A stretch of DNA of 7,078 nucleotides from Candidatus Nanopelagicales bacterium (GTDB lineage Bacteria; Actinomycetota; Actinomycetes; S36-B12; UBA10799), in contig JAUYKX010000335.1 in assembly GCA_030699055.1 (NCBI GenBank), forward strand, positions 1 through 7,078, in the 5' to 3' direction. The stretch's first letter is position 1. Each line of letters opens with the position of its first letter. Shown here piece after piece: positions 1 to 5,982 of this stretch. Below the pieces are notes generated by a model. It was not told the DNA's origin, ran no database searches, and saw nothing but the letters and a program-made list of their open reading frames with translations. The translations under genes were made by a program, and so were the position numbers.

Positions 1-792
1 GCCAGTCGGCCCGGCTCTCCCCGTCCGCTGGTCAGCGTCAATGATCGACCTCGCGACGGCCACGTCAGTCGCTACCTCGGCCCGGGAACGAACGTCAAGA
101 TCGGTGGTGATTCGGGTCGCCTGCGGATTAGTTCGGTGCTGCATCGGATCCCGTTTGTGCCGGGGGTCAGTAAGCCGTGGGTGGAACTCGACTTGACCAT
201 GGACACGGCCGCGCTGCCGACCCTGTTGACCGTGTCGGACCTGCGGACGGAGCCACCGTTGGTTTCCACCACGGTCAAAGGGGCGTGTGCGGCGACGAGT
301 GGGTCACTTTCGATTCACCAGGGCGGCCGGATTCAGACCTGGTCTCTCGACGGTGGCTCCGGTGGCTACGACTACACCAACGGGTACCTGCCTCGACGGA
401 CGTCCTGGAACTGGGCCTTCGGTTCCGGTCGGACCGTCGACGGGCGTGAACTCGGGATCAACCTGGTTGCCGGGTTCACCGGTCTGGGCGACAACGGTGC
501 GGAGAACTGCCTGTGGCTCGACGGTGAGTTGATCCTGATCGATCCGGCTGCCCGGATTGAGCTGCCGGAAGGCGATCCGGCCGGCGAATGGCGGGTCCGG
601 ACTCTCGACGGTGCGGTCGACCTGCGGTTCCGGCCCCATGCCGCCCACCACGAAAATCTCAACTTGTTGCTGCTGCGTTCAAAGTTCATCCAGGCGCTTG
701 GCCAGTTCACCGGGAGAATCAATATTCGCGGTGAGTCCATTGAGGTCGCCGGCTTGGCGGGCGCGGCCGAGGACCAGGATGTGCTTTGGTGA
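1..792 (+). CDS. DUF2804 family protein, C-terminal part (start outside window)
   Basis: The frame is open from base 1 to the TGA at 790-792, giving 264 visible codons. A GTG at 136 could be taken as a start, but the in-frame sequence before it has no stop and looks like protein (GPGTNVKIGG, SGRLRISS), so I call an N-terminally cut gene. Recognisable DUF2804 features are the block YDYTNGYLPRRTSWNWA at about residues 124-140 of the visible part, the following GRELGINLVAGF, and the C-terminal FGRING-like ending QFTGRINIRG...AGAAEDQDVLW. In this family the last Gly-rich, acidic, Trp-containing segment marks the true C-terminus, so the stop is natural. Full-length members are usually about 330 residues, so perhaps 70 are missing. 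The fold is thought to be a beta-rich lipocalin-like barrel and no enzymatic activity is established. No signal peptide can be judged. The next gene starts 41 bp downstream on the same strand, so co-transcription is possible. Confidence 0.88.
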   Translation, partial: ASRPGSPRPLVSVNDRPRDGHVSRYLGPGTNVKIGGDSGRLRISSVLHRIPFVPGVSKPWVELDLTMDTAALPTLLTVSDLRTEPPLVSTTVKGACAATSGSLSIHQGGRIQTWSLDGGSGGYDYTNGYLPRRTSWNWAFGSGRTVDGRELGINLVAGFTGLGDNGAENCLWLDGELILIDPAARIELPEGDPAGEWRVRTLDGAVDLRFRPHAAHHENLNLLLLRSKFIQALGQFTGRINIRGESIEVAGLAGAAEDQDVLW

Positions 793-817
793 ACGAACGC
801 CAGTGCCAACGCCAATC

Positions 818-823
818 GAGGGG
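818..823 (+). promoter_or_regulatory. Ribosome binding site for the DUF2510/SHOCT gene
   Basis: GAGGGG lies 10 bases before the ATG at 834. It supports that start, although an ATG at 824 is also near (see findings). Spacing to 834 is at the long end of normal. Confidence 0.5.
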
Positions 824-833
824 ATGAAAACCG

Positions 834-1733
834 ATGCATGACGCCGGATGGCTGCCTGACCCGATAGGTGGTCACGAACTCAGGTACTGGGACGGTTCGA
901 CCTGGACCGACCACGTTTCCGATGCAGGAACTGCGGCGATGGATCCGCTGCCGGCCGATCAACCTCCGCCACCCCCACCAAGTGCGACTCCGCCGCCGCC
1001 CCCGCCTGCCGGAGCAGGCGCATCGGGCGGAGGATTCATGGGCAAGCTCAAGGGAATGGCCCAGCAGGCCGCCGATCAGGGTCGGTCGATGGTCGACCAG
1101 GCCAAGACGTCAAGCGCGTCCCAGTCGGATGAGCGGCGTCAGAAGTATGCCGACGATCCGAACACGTTGTGGATGGGATCAGGTAAGCACGCGACGGGCC
1201 TGTCCTCGGCTTTTTTCCGAATCACGAAGGACCGGATTTGGATCGAGAGCGGGATGTTCGGGTCGAAGTCCGAATCGGTGCCGTTGTGGGCGGTGAAGGA
1301 CATGGATGCCCGGCAGGCGATGTGGCAGAAGGGCAAGGACATCGGCGACGTAGTGCTCATACTGGAGGACGCATCGTTCGGGACCAAAGAAGCCGGGCTG
1401 TTCGACCTGAAAGGGATCGGTTCGGCGCAGTCCGGAGCCGGTGGAACGGGAACCGTGGTGCTGGACAACATCGAGTCGCCGCATCAGGTTCGGGAGTTGC
1501 TCGCGCCGTTGATCTCCGAAGCCCGGCGAGAAAAGCTGATGGAGCGCCAGAGTCAGTTCATTCACTACGCCACGCCGCCAGCCGCCGCTCCAGCCCCGGT
1601 TCAGGCGGCACCAGCAGCCTCGTCTGGACCCGTGAGCATCGCCGACGAGTTGAAGAAGCTCGGAGAGTTGAAAGAGGCCGGTCTGCTGACGAACGAGGAG
1701 TTCGCCGCCCAAAAGGCGAAACTGCTGGGCTGA
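834..1733 (+). CDS. DUF2510 - PH-like - SHOCT three-module protein
   Basis: This 299-residue protein has three recognisable parts. Residues about 4-30 are a DUF2510 module (GWLPDPIGGHELRYWDGSTW), a short Trp/Pro-rich domain common at actinobacterial N-termini. Residues 38-66 are a proline-rich, low-complexity linker with two runs of six prolines (44-49 and 53-58). Residues about 68-104 look helical and charged. Residues about 110-235 resemble a bacterial PH-like domain: a strand pattern with FFRITKDRIWIESGMFG, then VPLWAVKDMD, and a closing amphipathic segment after VVLDNIESPHQVREL. Residues 267-299 are a SHOCT helix pair (IADELKKLGELKEAGLLTNEEFAAQKAKLLG), usually an oligomerisation or targeting element. 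A second Ala/Pro-rich linker (about 248-264) precedes it. No signal peptide or membrane helix is seen, so it is probably cytoplasmic, perhaps on the membrane face. Function is unknown. The gene follows the DUF2804 gene and is convergent with the transporter at 1763-3040. Confidence 0.9.
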   Translation: MHDAGWLPDPIGGHELRYWDGSTWTDHVSDAGTAAMDPLPADQPPPPPPSATPPPPPPAGAGASGGGFMGKLKGMAQQAADQGRSMVDQAKTSSASQSDERRQKYADDPNTLWMGSGKHATGLSSAFFRITKDRIWIESGMFGSKSESVPLWAVKDMDARQAMWQKGKDIGDVVLILEDASFGTKEAGLFDLKGIGSAQSGAGGTGTVVLDNIESPHQVRELLAPLISEARREKLMERQSQFIHYATPPAAAPAPVQAAPAASSGPVSIADELKKLGELKEAGLLTNEEFAAQKAKLLG

Positions 1734-1762
1734 TTTCGGGGCCGCAGCCGCGGGTGGGGGCT

Positions 1763-3040
1763 CTATTCGTCGGGGAGGACAGCAGCGTGCGAGCCGATCC
1801 GACGATGCAGGGCTCGAACCACCGGAAGCCCGGCCCCGATCATGATCACGGAGAGAACCAGGAAGCCCAACGCCGGCAGCGATACCAACGCCCCGACGGC
1901 CAGGGAAATCACGACCCCACCCGCGTTTCCCGCGAGCCAGACCAGGCCGGTGGCGGTGGCCGCCGCTGGCCCCGCCCGTCGCTCCACCAGGTCCAGGACG
2001 ATCGGCAACACGGCCAGGACCAGAAAGCCGATCAGGGCGCTGACGACGAAGCCGGTGACCACCGCCGGGGCCACGGCCAGTGCCACGCATCCCAGGGCCC
2101 CGATCACGATCGCCGACAGCATCCATCTGGTCTGGGTGCGCCGCCGGGCCGCGATCGGCGGAACGATCGCGGCGCCCGCGATGCCGAAGACCACCAGCAC
2201 GAGCAACATCACGTCGGCGATATTGGAACTCACGCCCGCATCGGCCAGAAACGGCTGCAGCCAAGTGGTCAGCGCGACAAACACTCCGTTACCGACGGTG
2301 ATCAAGCCGACCAGTAAACGGATCACCGGGTCCGACCAGGACGTGCGAAGGGGGTGGGCCGCCGCAGCGCCAACCGCGGAGCCAGATGTAGCTCCTGCCC
2401 TGCCGATGCCGGTGTCGGTGTCGTCGGCGAATCGGGCGGGTCGGGTGAGGGCCACCGCCATGCATACCGCAGCTACTACGGCGATGACGGCCTGCACCTG
2501 AAGCAGTTGTCCGAGGTTGGATGAGAAGACCGCCCCGAGAACGAACGAGGTGAGCATCCCGACGAAGAGTCCGACCGTTCCCACGGCGATGCCGGTCGGG
2601 CGCTGAGAGCGGGGCAGGTAATCGACCGCCAGTTTGGCGACCGAGTTGAGCACCAATGGCTGGGCGGCGGCGCAGATGATTTGACCGGCCAAGGCCAACG
2701 CGAAGGACTCCGTGTCGACAGTCCTGACTACGCCTCCGACAGCGGTCAGGCTCGCCCCGATCGCGAGCGCAGGTCGGAACCACCGATCCAACAGCAGGCC
2801 CCAGGGGATGGCCAGCAGCACGTAAAGCAGAGGAAAGATGATCGACAGGAAGCCGATGGTGTCAACGTCGACCCCGTAGTGATCGGCTGCCAGCGTCGTG
2901 ACCGGGGCGAAGGTGAGCCACAGCATCTGGGTGGCGGCGGCGGCGAGGGCGAAGGCGATGACGACGAACCAGCTACCGCTCGCCGTTCGTGCCTGCTGAG
3001 ACGGGCTGGAGACGGGCTCCGCCTTCCGCTCATTCGTCAT
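1763..3040 (-). CDS. Major facilitator superfamily transporter, FLVCR-like N-half
   Basis: This 425-residue, very hydrophobic protein has about 12 predicted helices. The short hydrophilic N-terminus covers residues 1-22, six helices lie between about 24 and 200, a charged cytoplasmic loop spans about 200-237 (ARFADDTDTG onward), and six more helices run to about 410. The MFS motif A region appears as PWGLLLDRWFRP (79-90) between helices 2 and 3. The TM1 segment QMLWLTFAPV, followed by LSIIFPLLYVLLAIP and later GQIICAAAQPLVL, resembles FLVCR-type carriers (heme, choline and related cargo in eukaryotes). That resemblance is by eye and does not set the substrate here. The start is the ATG at 3040. 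No Shine-Dalgarno is visible before it, but a -10-like hexamer lies 8 bases upstream, so the message may be leaderless or nearly so. The 2H phosphoesterase gene ends 42 bp upstream on the same strand. An alternative is a drug or metabolite exporter. Confidence 0.92.
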   Translation of the reverse strand: MTNERKAEPVSSPSQQARTASGSWFVVIAFALAAAATQMLWLTFAPVTTLAADHYGVDVDTIGFLSIIFPLLYVLLAIPWGLLLDRWFRPALAIGASLTAVGGVVRTVDTESFALALAGQIICAAAQPLVLNSVAKLAVDYLPRSQRPTGIAVGTVGLFVGMLTSFVLGAVFSSNLGQLLQVQAVIAVVAAVCMAVALTRPARFADDTDTGIGRAGATSGSAVGAAAAHPLRTSWSDPVIRLLVGLITVGNGVFVALTTWLQPFLADAGVSSNIADVMLLVLVVFGIAGAAIVPPIAARRRTQTRWMLSAIVIGALGCVALAVAPAVVTGFVVSALIGFLVLAVLPIVLDLVERRAGPAAATATGLVWLAGNAGGVVISLAVGALVSLPALGFLVLSVIMIGAGLPVVRALHRRIGSHAAVLPDE

Positions 3041-3048
3041 GGCGAATG

Positions 3049-3077
3049 ATGCTAACTGCCGTGATCTTGTGTGTCGT
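3049..3077 (-). promoter_or_regulatory. Candidate promoter of the MFS gene (-35 ACGACA, -10 TAGCAT)
   Basis: On the minus strand, ACGACA (3077-3072) and TAGCAT (3054-3049) are separated by 17 bases. They match 4/6 and 4/6 of the sigma-70-type consensus. The -10 box ends 8 bases before the ATG at 3040, so transcription would start at or within a few bases of the start codon. This fits the lack of a Shine-Dalgarno sequence. It lies almost wholly in the gap after the 2H phosphoesterase stop. Pattern evidence only. Confidence 0.35.
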
Positions 3078-3082
3078 GGCGA

Positions 3083-3700
3083 TCAGGGTCGATCGCGCAG
3101 ATGTTCGACGATGACCGAAATCGCGCGGAGGCGATCACGGCGTCCGGCCGCCGCCAGGTCATACGGATCGAAGCCGGCCTCGGTCAGCCAATCGGCAACC
3201 GGACCCTCGGTGATCACCTGGGCGTTCAACGGATCGTCGATCACTCCGACGGTCACCGGAACTATTCGGTGGACGCTGACGGTCAGCGCGGGCACGTCGG
3301 TCAGCGTGGATAGCAGCTCGTTGGCCAGTGCCCGGTTGGGGCCGCTGTAGACGGTGGCATGGGGGCGGTACGGTCTGCCGGGGGAGTGACCGCGGGACGT
3401 CACCAGCGGAGATTTCGCCAACAGGACCACTGTCGCCCCTCTTGATCGCGCGAACCGCGCGGGTCCCGTCAGGGTGATGGCCGACCCGACGAGTTCTCGC
3501 CGCAAACGGTCCAGATCGGCAGCGGACAACGGGTTGGCCTGGGCCGGATACGGTCCAAGCAGGGTGAGATGGGCAGGCCGACGCGGTCCGGGATTCGCGA
3601 GCCATCGGCTGGCGTTCACGGCCGCCGACTCGGGCGTCGATCGGAACTCGATCAGGTATGCCGTGCGACGGCGATCGGTTCCGTCCACTCGTTCGCTCAT
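3083..3700 (-). CDS. 2H phosphoesterase (2'-5' RNA ligase superfamily) protein
   Basis: This 205-residue protein carries the two HxT motifs that define 2H phosphoesterases: His44-Leu-Thr46 in PAHLTLLGPYP and His114-Ala-Thr116 in RPHATVYSG. They are spaced as expected for the two-lobed fold, in which both histidines line one active cleft. Family members act on 2',3'-cyclic phosphates or 2'-5' linkages in RNA or nucleotides. The real substrate of this subgroup is not established. I chose the ATG at 3700 because the family fold begins soon after (TAYLIEFRS at residues 13-21) and a purine-rich GGGAAAG lies 8 bases before it. An in-frame ATG at 3781 would add 27 Arg-rich residues without family character and would occupy the region needed for divergent promoters. 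It is probably cytoplasmic, with no signal peptide. The MFS gene follows after 42 bp, and the lipoprotein gene at 3848 is divergent. Confidence 0.88.
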   Translation of the reverse strand: MSERVDGTDRRRTAYLIEFRSTPESAAVNASRWLANPGPRRPAHLTLLGPYPAQANPLSAADLDRLRRELVGSAITLTGPARFARSRGATVVLLAKSPLVTSRGHSPGRPYRPHATVYSGPNRALANELLSTLTDVPALTVSVHRIVPVTVGVIDDPLNAQVITEGPVADWLTEAGFDPYDLAAAGRRDRLRAISVIVEHLRDRP

Positions 3701-3847
3701 CGCGCCCGCTTTCCCGGATCCGGCTCTCCAGGGCCGTTCTTCAAACCGGCATGTCGGAGCTGATTGCCGTCGATCACGCATGGCTTCGGCTAATGTAACG
3801 CTGCCTGCAGTCGCCAGGCGCTCACTGAGTGCAACCAGGAGGAACCG
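3701..3847. promoter_or_regulatory. Divergent intergenic region between 2H phosphoesterase and lipoprotein genes
   Basis: This 147-bp gap must hold promoters for both directions. A -10-like TAATGT (3791-3796) points toward the lipoprotein gene, and an overlapping TACATT on the minus strand points toward the phosphoesterase. TTGCCG at 3764-3769 could be a -35 for the plus side, but its 21-base spacer is too long to be convincing. A small dyad, GCCTG-7-CAGGC (3803-3819), and the 9-bp palindrome CACTGAGTG (3823-3831) lie downstream. No operator can be assigned. Confidence 0.3.
3837..3842 (+). promoter_or_regulatory. Strong Shine-Dalgarno (AGGAGG) for the small lipoprotein
   Basis: A perfect AGGAGG ends 5 bases before the ATG at 3848. 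It is the best ribosome binding site in the window and fixes the start of the lipoprotein gene. Confidence 0.85.
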
Positions 3848-4396
3848 ATGGCTCGAGTGGCCCGGAAATCAGCTGTCGTGATCGTGTCGCTGCCCTTGGT
3901 GTTCGGGGTGGCGGCCTGCAGCTCGAACTCGTCGTCCTCGAGCCCCTCGCCGACGGCTTCGCCGGAGCACACGAGTTCCGTATCACCCACAGCCACTCAT
4001 TCCGTATCACCCACAGCCCCCCAGAAGCCGACGTCGACTGCTACCGCCAGTCCCACGACGGCGAAGCCGAAGCCGACGGGATCGGTGCAGGGGCTCACTC
4101 TGAGCGTGTCGTCGACTGTTGCCAAGAAGGGTGATCGCATCGACACCAACGTTTCGGGACCGGCGAGTCTGGCGGGCAAGCAAGTCGTGCTCGTCGACAT
4201 GATCGCCCCCGACAAGTACAAGATCTTCAGCAAGCTGACCCTGAATACCAGTGGAAAGGCTTCCGGATATCTCGTTCTGGGCGTGACCGATGCTGTTCAG
4301 GCGTTTGTTCCCCAGCAGTCGGTCAGCGGCGGAACCTGGGATCCGGGCACGGCGGTGCTGGCCGAGTCCGGGGTCGTCACCATCACGGTCAAGTAG
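3848..4396 (+). CDS. Small secreted lipoprotein with Ser/Thr/Pro tether and Ig-like C-terminus
   Basis: This 182-residue protein begins with a lipoprotein signal peptide: basic MARVARK, a hydrophobic stretch at 9-20, and lipobox VAAC with Cys24 as the lipid-attachment residue. Residues 25-79 are a flexible tether almost free of hydrophobic residues, rich in Ser, Thr, Pro and Ala, and a likely O-mannosylation target in actinobacteria. The tether contains an in-frame duplicated SVSPTA (44-49 and 52-57). Residues about 80-182 form a compact beta-rich domain with alternating hydrophobics (LTLSVSSTVAKKGDRI, KQVVLVDM, SGKASGYLVLGV, GVVTITVK) that looks like an Ig-like or similar beta-sandwich fold. 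I recognise no named family or catalytic motif. It would sit on the outer face of the cytoplasmic membrane. The AGGAGG at 3837-3842 supports strong translation. It is divergent from the 2H phosphoesterase and convergent, across 52 bp, with the lipoprotein hydrolase. A binding or structural role is possible but unproven. Confidence 0.88.
   Translation: MARVARKSAVVIVSLPLVFGVAACSSNSSSSSPSPTASPEHTSSVSPTATHSVSPTAPQKPTSTATASPTTAKPKPTGSVQGLTLSVSSTVAKKGDRIDTNVSGPASLAGKQVVLVDMIAPDKYKIFSKLTLNTSGKASGYLVLGVTDAVQAFVPQQSVSGGTWDPGTAVLAESGVVTITVK
3976..4018 (+). repeat. 19-bp direct repeat, 24-bp period, in the lipoprotein tether
   Basis: An exact 19-base sequence, ttccgtatcacccacagcc, occurs at 3976-3994 and 4000-4018. 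The 24-bp period is eight codons, so each copy encodes SVSPTA and the gain or loss of a unit keeps the frame. It lies in the low-complexity linker, where length change should be tolerated. Confidence 0.95.
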
Positions 4397-4448
4397 CCGC
4401 CCCGGAGCCAGTCCACCAACCGAGCCCGCCTGCGGTTTTCGACGGTGA

Positions 4449-5657
4449 TCACTTGGGCGGGGTCATCCCCGCTGCCGGGCCGGGACAGGTGATGTCCGGT
4501 GCGGGCGCGTAGGGAGTTTGCGGGTCGAACGTCGAGTTGCCGAGTAGCGCCTTGACATCGGTTGACACTTGCTCGTTGCCGGGGATTGGCTTGCGCTCGA
4601 GCGTGAACCCGGAACACCTGCTGTAAGCATCCAAGGCGTTGTAGCCGCCCTCGAGGGAGGCCCTCTGCTGAGCCTCCTGAACCATTCGCTCGACATCGGA
4701 CTCGCGGTCCAGGTCGACGCGTCGAGGCAGCCGACCAGGGCCTTGAGTCCGAGTCCGATCCCGATGTTGCCGTGCGCGGGTTATCGGCTGCTCTCCACCC
4801 GGGAGGGTTGACTTCTCCAGATGGGCCAAGGTCTTTTCGAACTTCTTCCACGCGCCAGGTTGCGCCTTGGCAAAGACCTGCATGGCCTGGTCTGGGCCCA
4901 CCGGATTGATCAGCTTGTTGTTGTCAGGGCCGACCTCGCCGTTGAGTACCAGGGCGCGAACCCGGTCGGGAAAGGTCAGGGCATACGTGTAGCCGATCCG
5001 GCTGCCGTAGCTGACACCCAGATACGTGAGTTTCCGATCCCCGACGGCGGCGCGTAGCGCATCCAGGTCGCGCACGACCTGCCAGGTGCCCACGAATCCC
5101 GCGTTCGGGGTCTTTTCCTGGCACTTCCTGTTGAGCTTGGCGGCTTCGTCCATCGACACTTCGGCCATGGCTTTCCAGTCGACGGGCCAGTTGGCCTTGG
5201 TAGTCAAGATCACGCCATCGCAGGCCGACAGGTCGGGCTGGGACTTGCCGACTCCCCTGGGGTCCATGGAGACCAGGTCGAACCGCTTGCGCATGTTCTC
5301 CGACATTGACTTCCAGAGTTCGATGCTGCTGCTGACCGCTTCGACTCCAGGTCCTCCCGGGTTCCAGAAGAGCGATCCGATTCGCTCTTCCGTAGTGCCG
5401 GTGGCTTTGTGTCGGGCTATTGAGATGGTCAGTTTGGGGCCGTCTGGGCGATCCCAATCGACCGGAACCTCCATCGGTCCGCACTCGACGCCGGCCAGCG
5501 CAGAATCGGTGCAGGCAGCCCACGTCACCTTGGCCGGCGGAAGGCTTGGAGATGTTCGAGGGGTCGGGCTGGAGCACGCACTGACCCCGAGGCCGAGCAA
5601 GCCGAAGGCGACGACAGCACCGAGGAGGGATGTGCGGAGACGAGGGGTGCGAGACAT
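4449..5657 (-). CDS. Lipoprotein alpha/beta hydrolase, TAP/SlpD-like, probably damaged
   Basis: The open frame encodes 402 residues. A signal peptide (RLRTSLLGAVVAFGLLGLG) ends in lipobox VSAC with Cys28. The body matches secreted actinobacterial tripeptidyl aminopeptidases/proteases of the SlpD/SlpE type: a VEVPVDW-like entry (EVPVDWDRP, 63-71), oxyanion-hole NPGGPG (99-104), FDLVSMDPRGVGKS (126-139), and nucleophile elbow GVSYGS with Ser216. FDPQTPYA (377-384) fits the strand carrying the catalytic Asp378. Two things are wrong. Residues about 295-319 (ARQHRDRTRTQGPGRLPRR...) are Arg-rich and unlike the family, while another frame of the same DNA reads well. The protein also stops about 20 residues after the Asp, so the usual C-terminal part with the catalytic His and Cys pair is absent. 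Complete members are about 480-520 residues. The start is the ATG at 5657, and no strong Shine-Dalgarno is seen. It may be inactive or a young pseudogene. Confidence 0.75.
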   Translation of the reverse strand: MSRTPRLRTSLLGAVVAFGLLGLGVSACSSPTPRTSPSLPPAKVTWAACTDSALAGVECGPMEVPVDWDRPDGPKLTISIARHKATGTTEERIGSLFWNPGGPGVEAVSSSIELWKSMSENMRKRFDLVSMDPRGVGKSQPDLSACDGVILTTKANWPVDWKAMAEVSMDEAAKLNRKCQEKTPNAGFVGTWQVVRDLDALRAAVGDRKLTYLGVSYGSRIGYTYALTFPDRVRALVLNGEVGPDNNKLINPVGPDQAMQVFAKAQPGAWKKFEKTLAHLEKSTLPGGEQPITRARQHRDRTRTQGPGRLPRRVDLDRESDVERMVQEAQQRASLEGGYNALDAYSRCSGFTLERKPIPGNEQVSTDVKALLGNSTFDPQTPYAPAPDITCPGPAAGMTPPK

Positions 5658-5693
5658 GCTGGGATCGTGCCAGCGAAGGGCGTCGGACCCGCG

Positions 5694-5721
5694 GCGATAG
5701 GACCCGCTTCAAGTCAGCCAA
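5694..5721 (-). promoter_or_regulatory. Weak candidate promoter for the lipoprotein hydrolase
   Basis: On the minus strand, TTGGCT (5721-5716) and TATCGC (5699-5694) are 16 bases apart, about 37 bases before the ATG at 5657. The -10 match is poor. The gene could instead be read from the tRNA-Arg transcript, which runs the same way and ends 103 bp upstream. Confidence 0.2.
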
Positions 5722-5760
5722 TGCCGCACTCGGTCCCATTGCCCGGGCCGACGAGGAAAG

Positions 5761-5832
5761 CGCCCCCGGCAGGATTCGAACCTGCGCGCATGGCTCCGGA
5801 GGCCACTGCTCTATCCCCTGAGCTACGGGGGC
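5761..5832 (-). tRNA. tRNA-Arg (anticodon CCG)
   Basis: The minus strand folds into a complete 72-nt cloverleaf. The acceptor is GCCCCCG/CGGGGGC. The D arm is GCTC-AGGGGATA-GAGC. The anticodon arm is GTGGC-CTCCGGA-GCCAT with anticodon CCG. The variable loop is GCGC. The T arm is GCAGG-TTCGAAT-CCTGC. The discriminator base is G. The encoded 3' end is followed by CTT, so CCA must be added after transcription. Anticodon CCG reads the Arg codon CGG, which is common in the neighbouring genes. It is divergent from argS, whose product charges it. No clear intrinsic terminator follows. Confidence 0.96.
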
Positions 5833-5845
5833 CCGGGAGCCGCCA

Positions 5846-5851
5846 ACGATA
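5846..5851 (-). promoter_or_regulatory. Candidate -10 box of the tRNA-Arg gene
   Basis: TATCGT on the minus strand lies 13 bases before the mature tRNA 5' end, a usual distance for a short leader trimmed by RNase P. No good -35 lies 16-18 bases upstream. A perfect TTGACA (5897-5892, minus strand) is about 40 bases away, too far to pair with it. Confidence 0.35.
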
Positions 5852-5945
5852 GCAATGGTCGCCCGGCCGTCCTCCGGCAGACGCGGCCCGATGTCAACCG
5901 GCGAAGGTCGTCAGAACGATGGAAGGGCGGAAGAACCACCCACCC

Positions 5946-5980
5946 GCTACCGAACCGCATCAAACGGGCTCGCCGGTAGC
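5946..5980. repeat. 7-bp inverted repeat just upstream of argS
   Basis: GCTACCG (5946-5952) and CGGTAGC (5974-5980) are perfect inverted copies with 21 bases between them. An inner CCG/CGG pair (5955-5957 and 5965-5967) could extend a stem with internal loops. The right arm overlaps the candidate -10 box of argS. It may be an operator-like dyad or chance in GC-rich DNA. Confidence 0.6.
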
Positions 5981-5982
5981 CT
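5977..5982 (+). promoter_or_regulatory. Candidate -10 box for a leaderless argS transcript
   Basis: TAGCCT fits TANNNT and ends 6 bases before the argS ATG at 5989, which would put the transcription start on or next to the start codon. No Shine-Dalgarno is visible in the 20 bases before the ATG, in line with a leaderless message. A convincing -35 is not seen. Confidence 0.35.

Noticed and set aside
372..962. A 196-codon minus-strand frame over the DUF2804 gene
   Set aside because: It is antisense to a recognised family, Arg/Ser/Pro-rich and without domains.
1734..1762. Intrinsic terminator between the convergent SHOCT and MFS genes
   Set aside because: Only a 4-bp CCGC/GCGG stem is present, with no T-tract.
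1179..2317. Two long open frames (about 360 codons each, one per strand) crossing the SHOCT/MFS junction
   Set aside because: They overlap two well-supported genes, are rich in Arg, Gly and Pro with no domain, and are what high-GC coding DNA produces in off frames.
3701..3781. N-terminal extension of the 2H phosphoesterase to the ATG at 3781
   Set aside because: The 27 extra residues are Arg-rich without family character, and they cover the region where divergent promoters are needed.
3829..4134. A 101-codon frame overlapping the lipoprotein start
   Set aside because: It runs out of frame through the lipoprotein signal peptide and linker. The AGGAGG, signal peptide and lipobox all support the 3848 frame.
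4425..4440. Terminator-like CCGCCTGCGG followed by TTTT after the small lipoprotein
   Set aside because: The stem is only 3 bp with a 4-base loop, too weak to call despite the T run.
5728..5760. Hairpin terminator after tRNA-Arg
   Set aside because: The minus-strand TCGGCCC...GGGACCGA dyad is short, has a mismatch and is not followed by a T-tract.
5892..5897. Perfect TTGACA on the minus strand as the tRNA-Arg -35 box
   Set aside because: It is about 40 bases from the best -10 box, and no -10-like hexamer lies 16-18 bases downstream of it.
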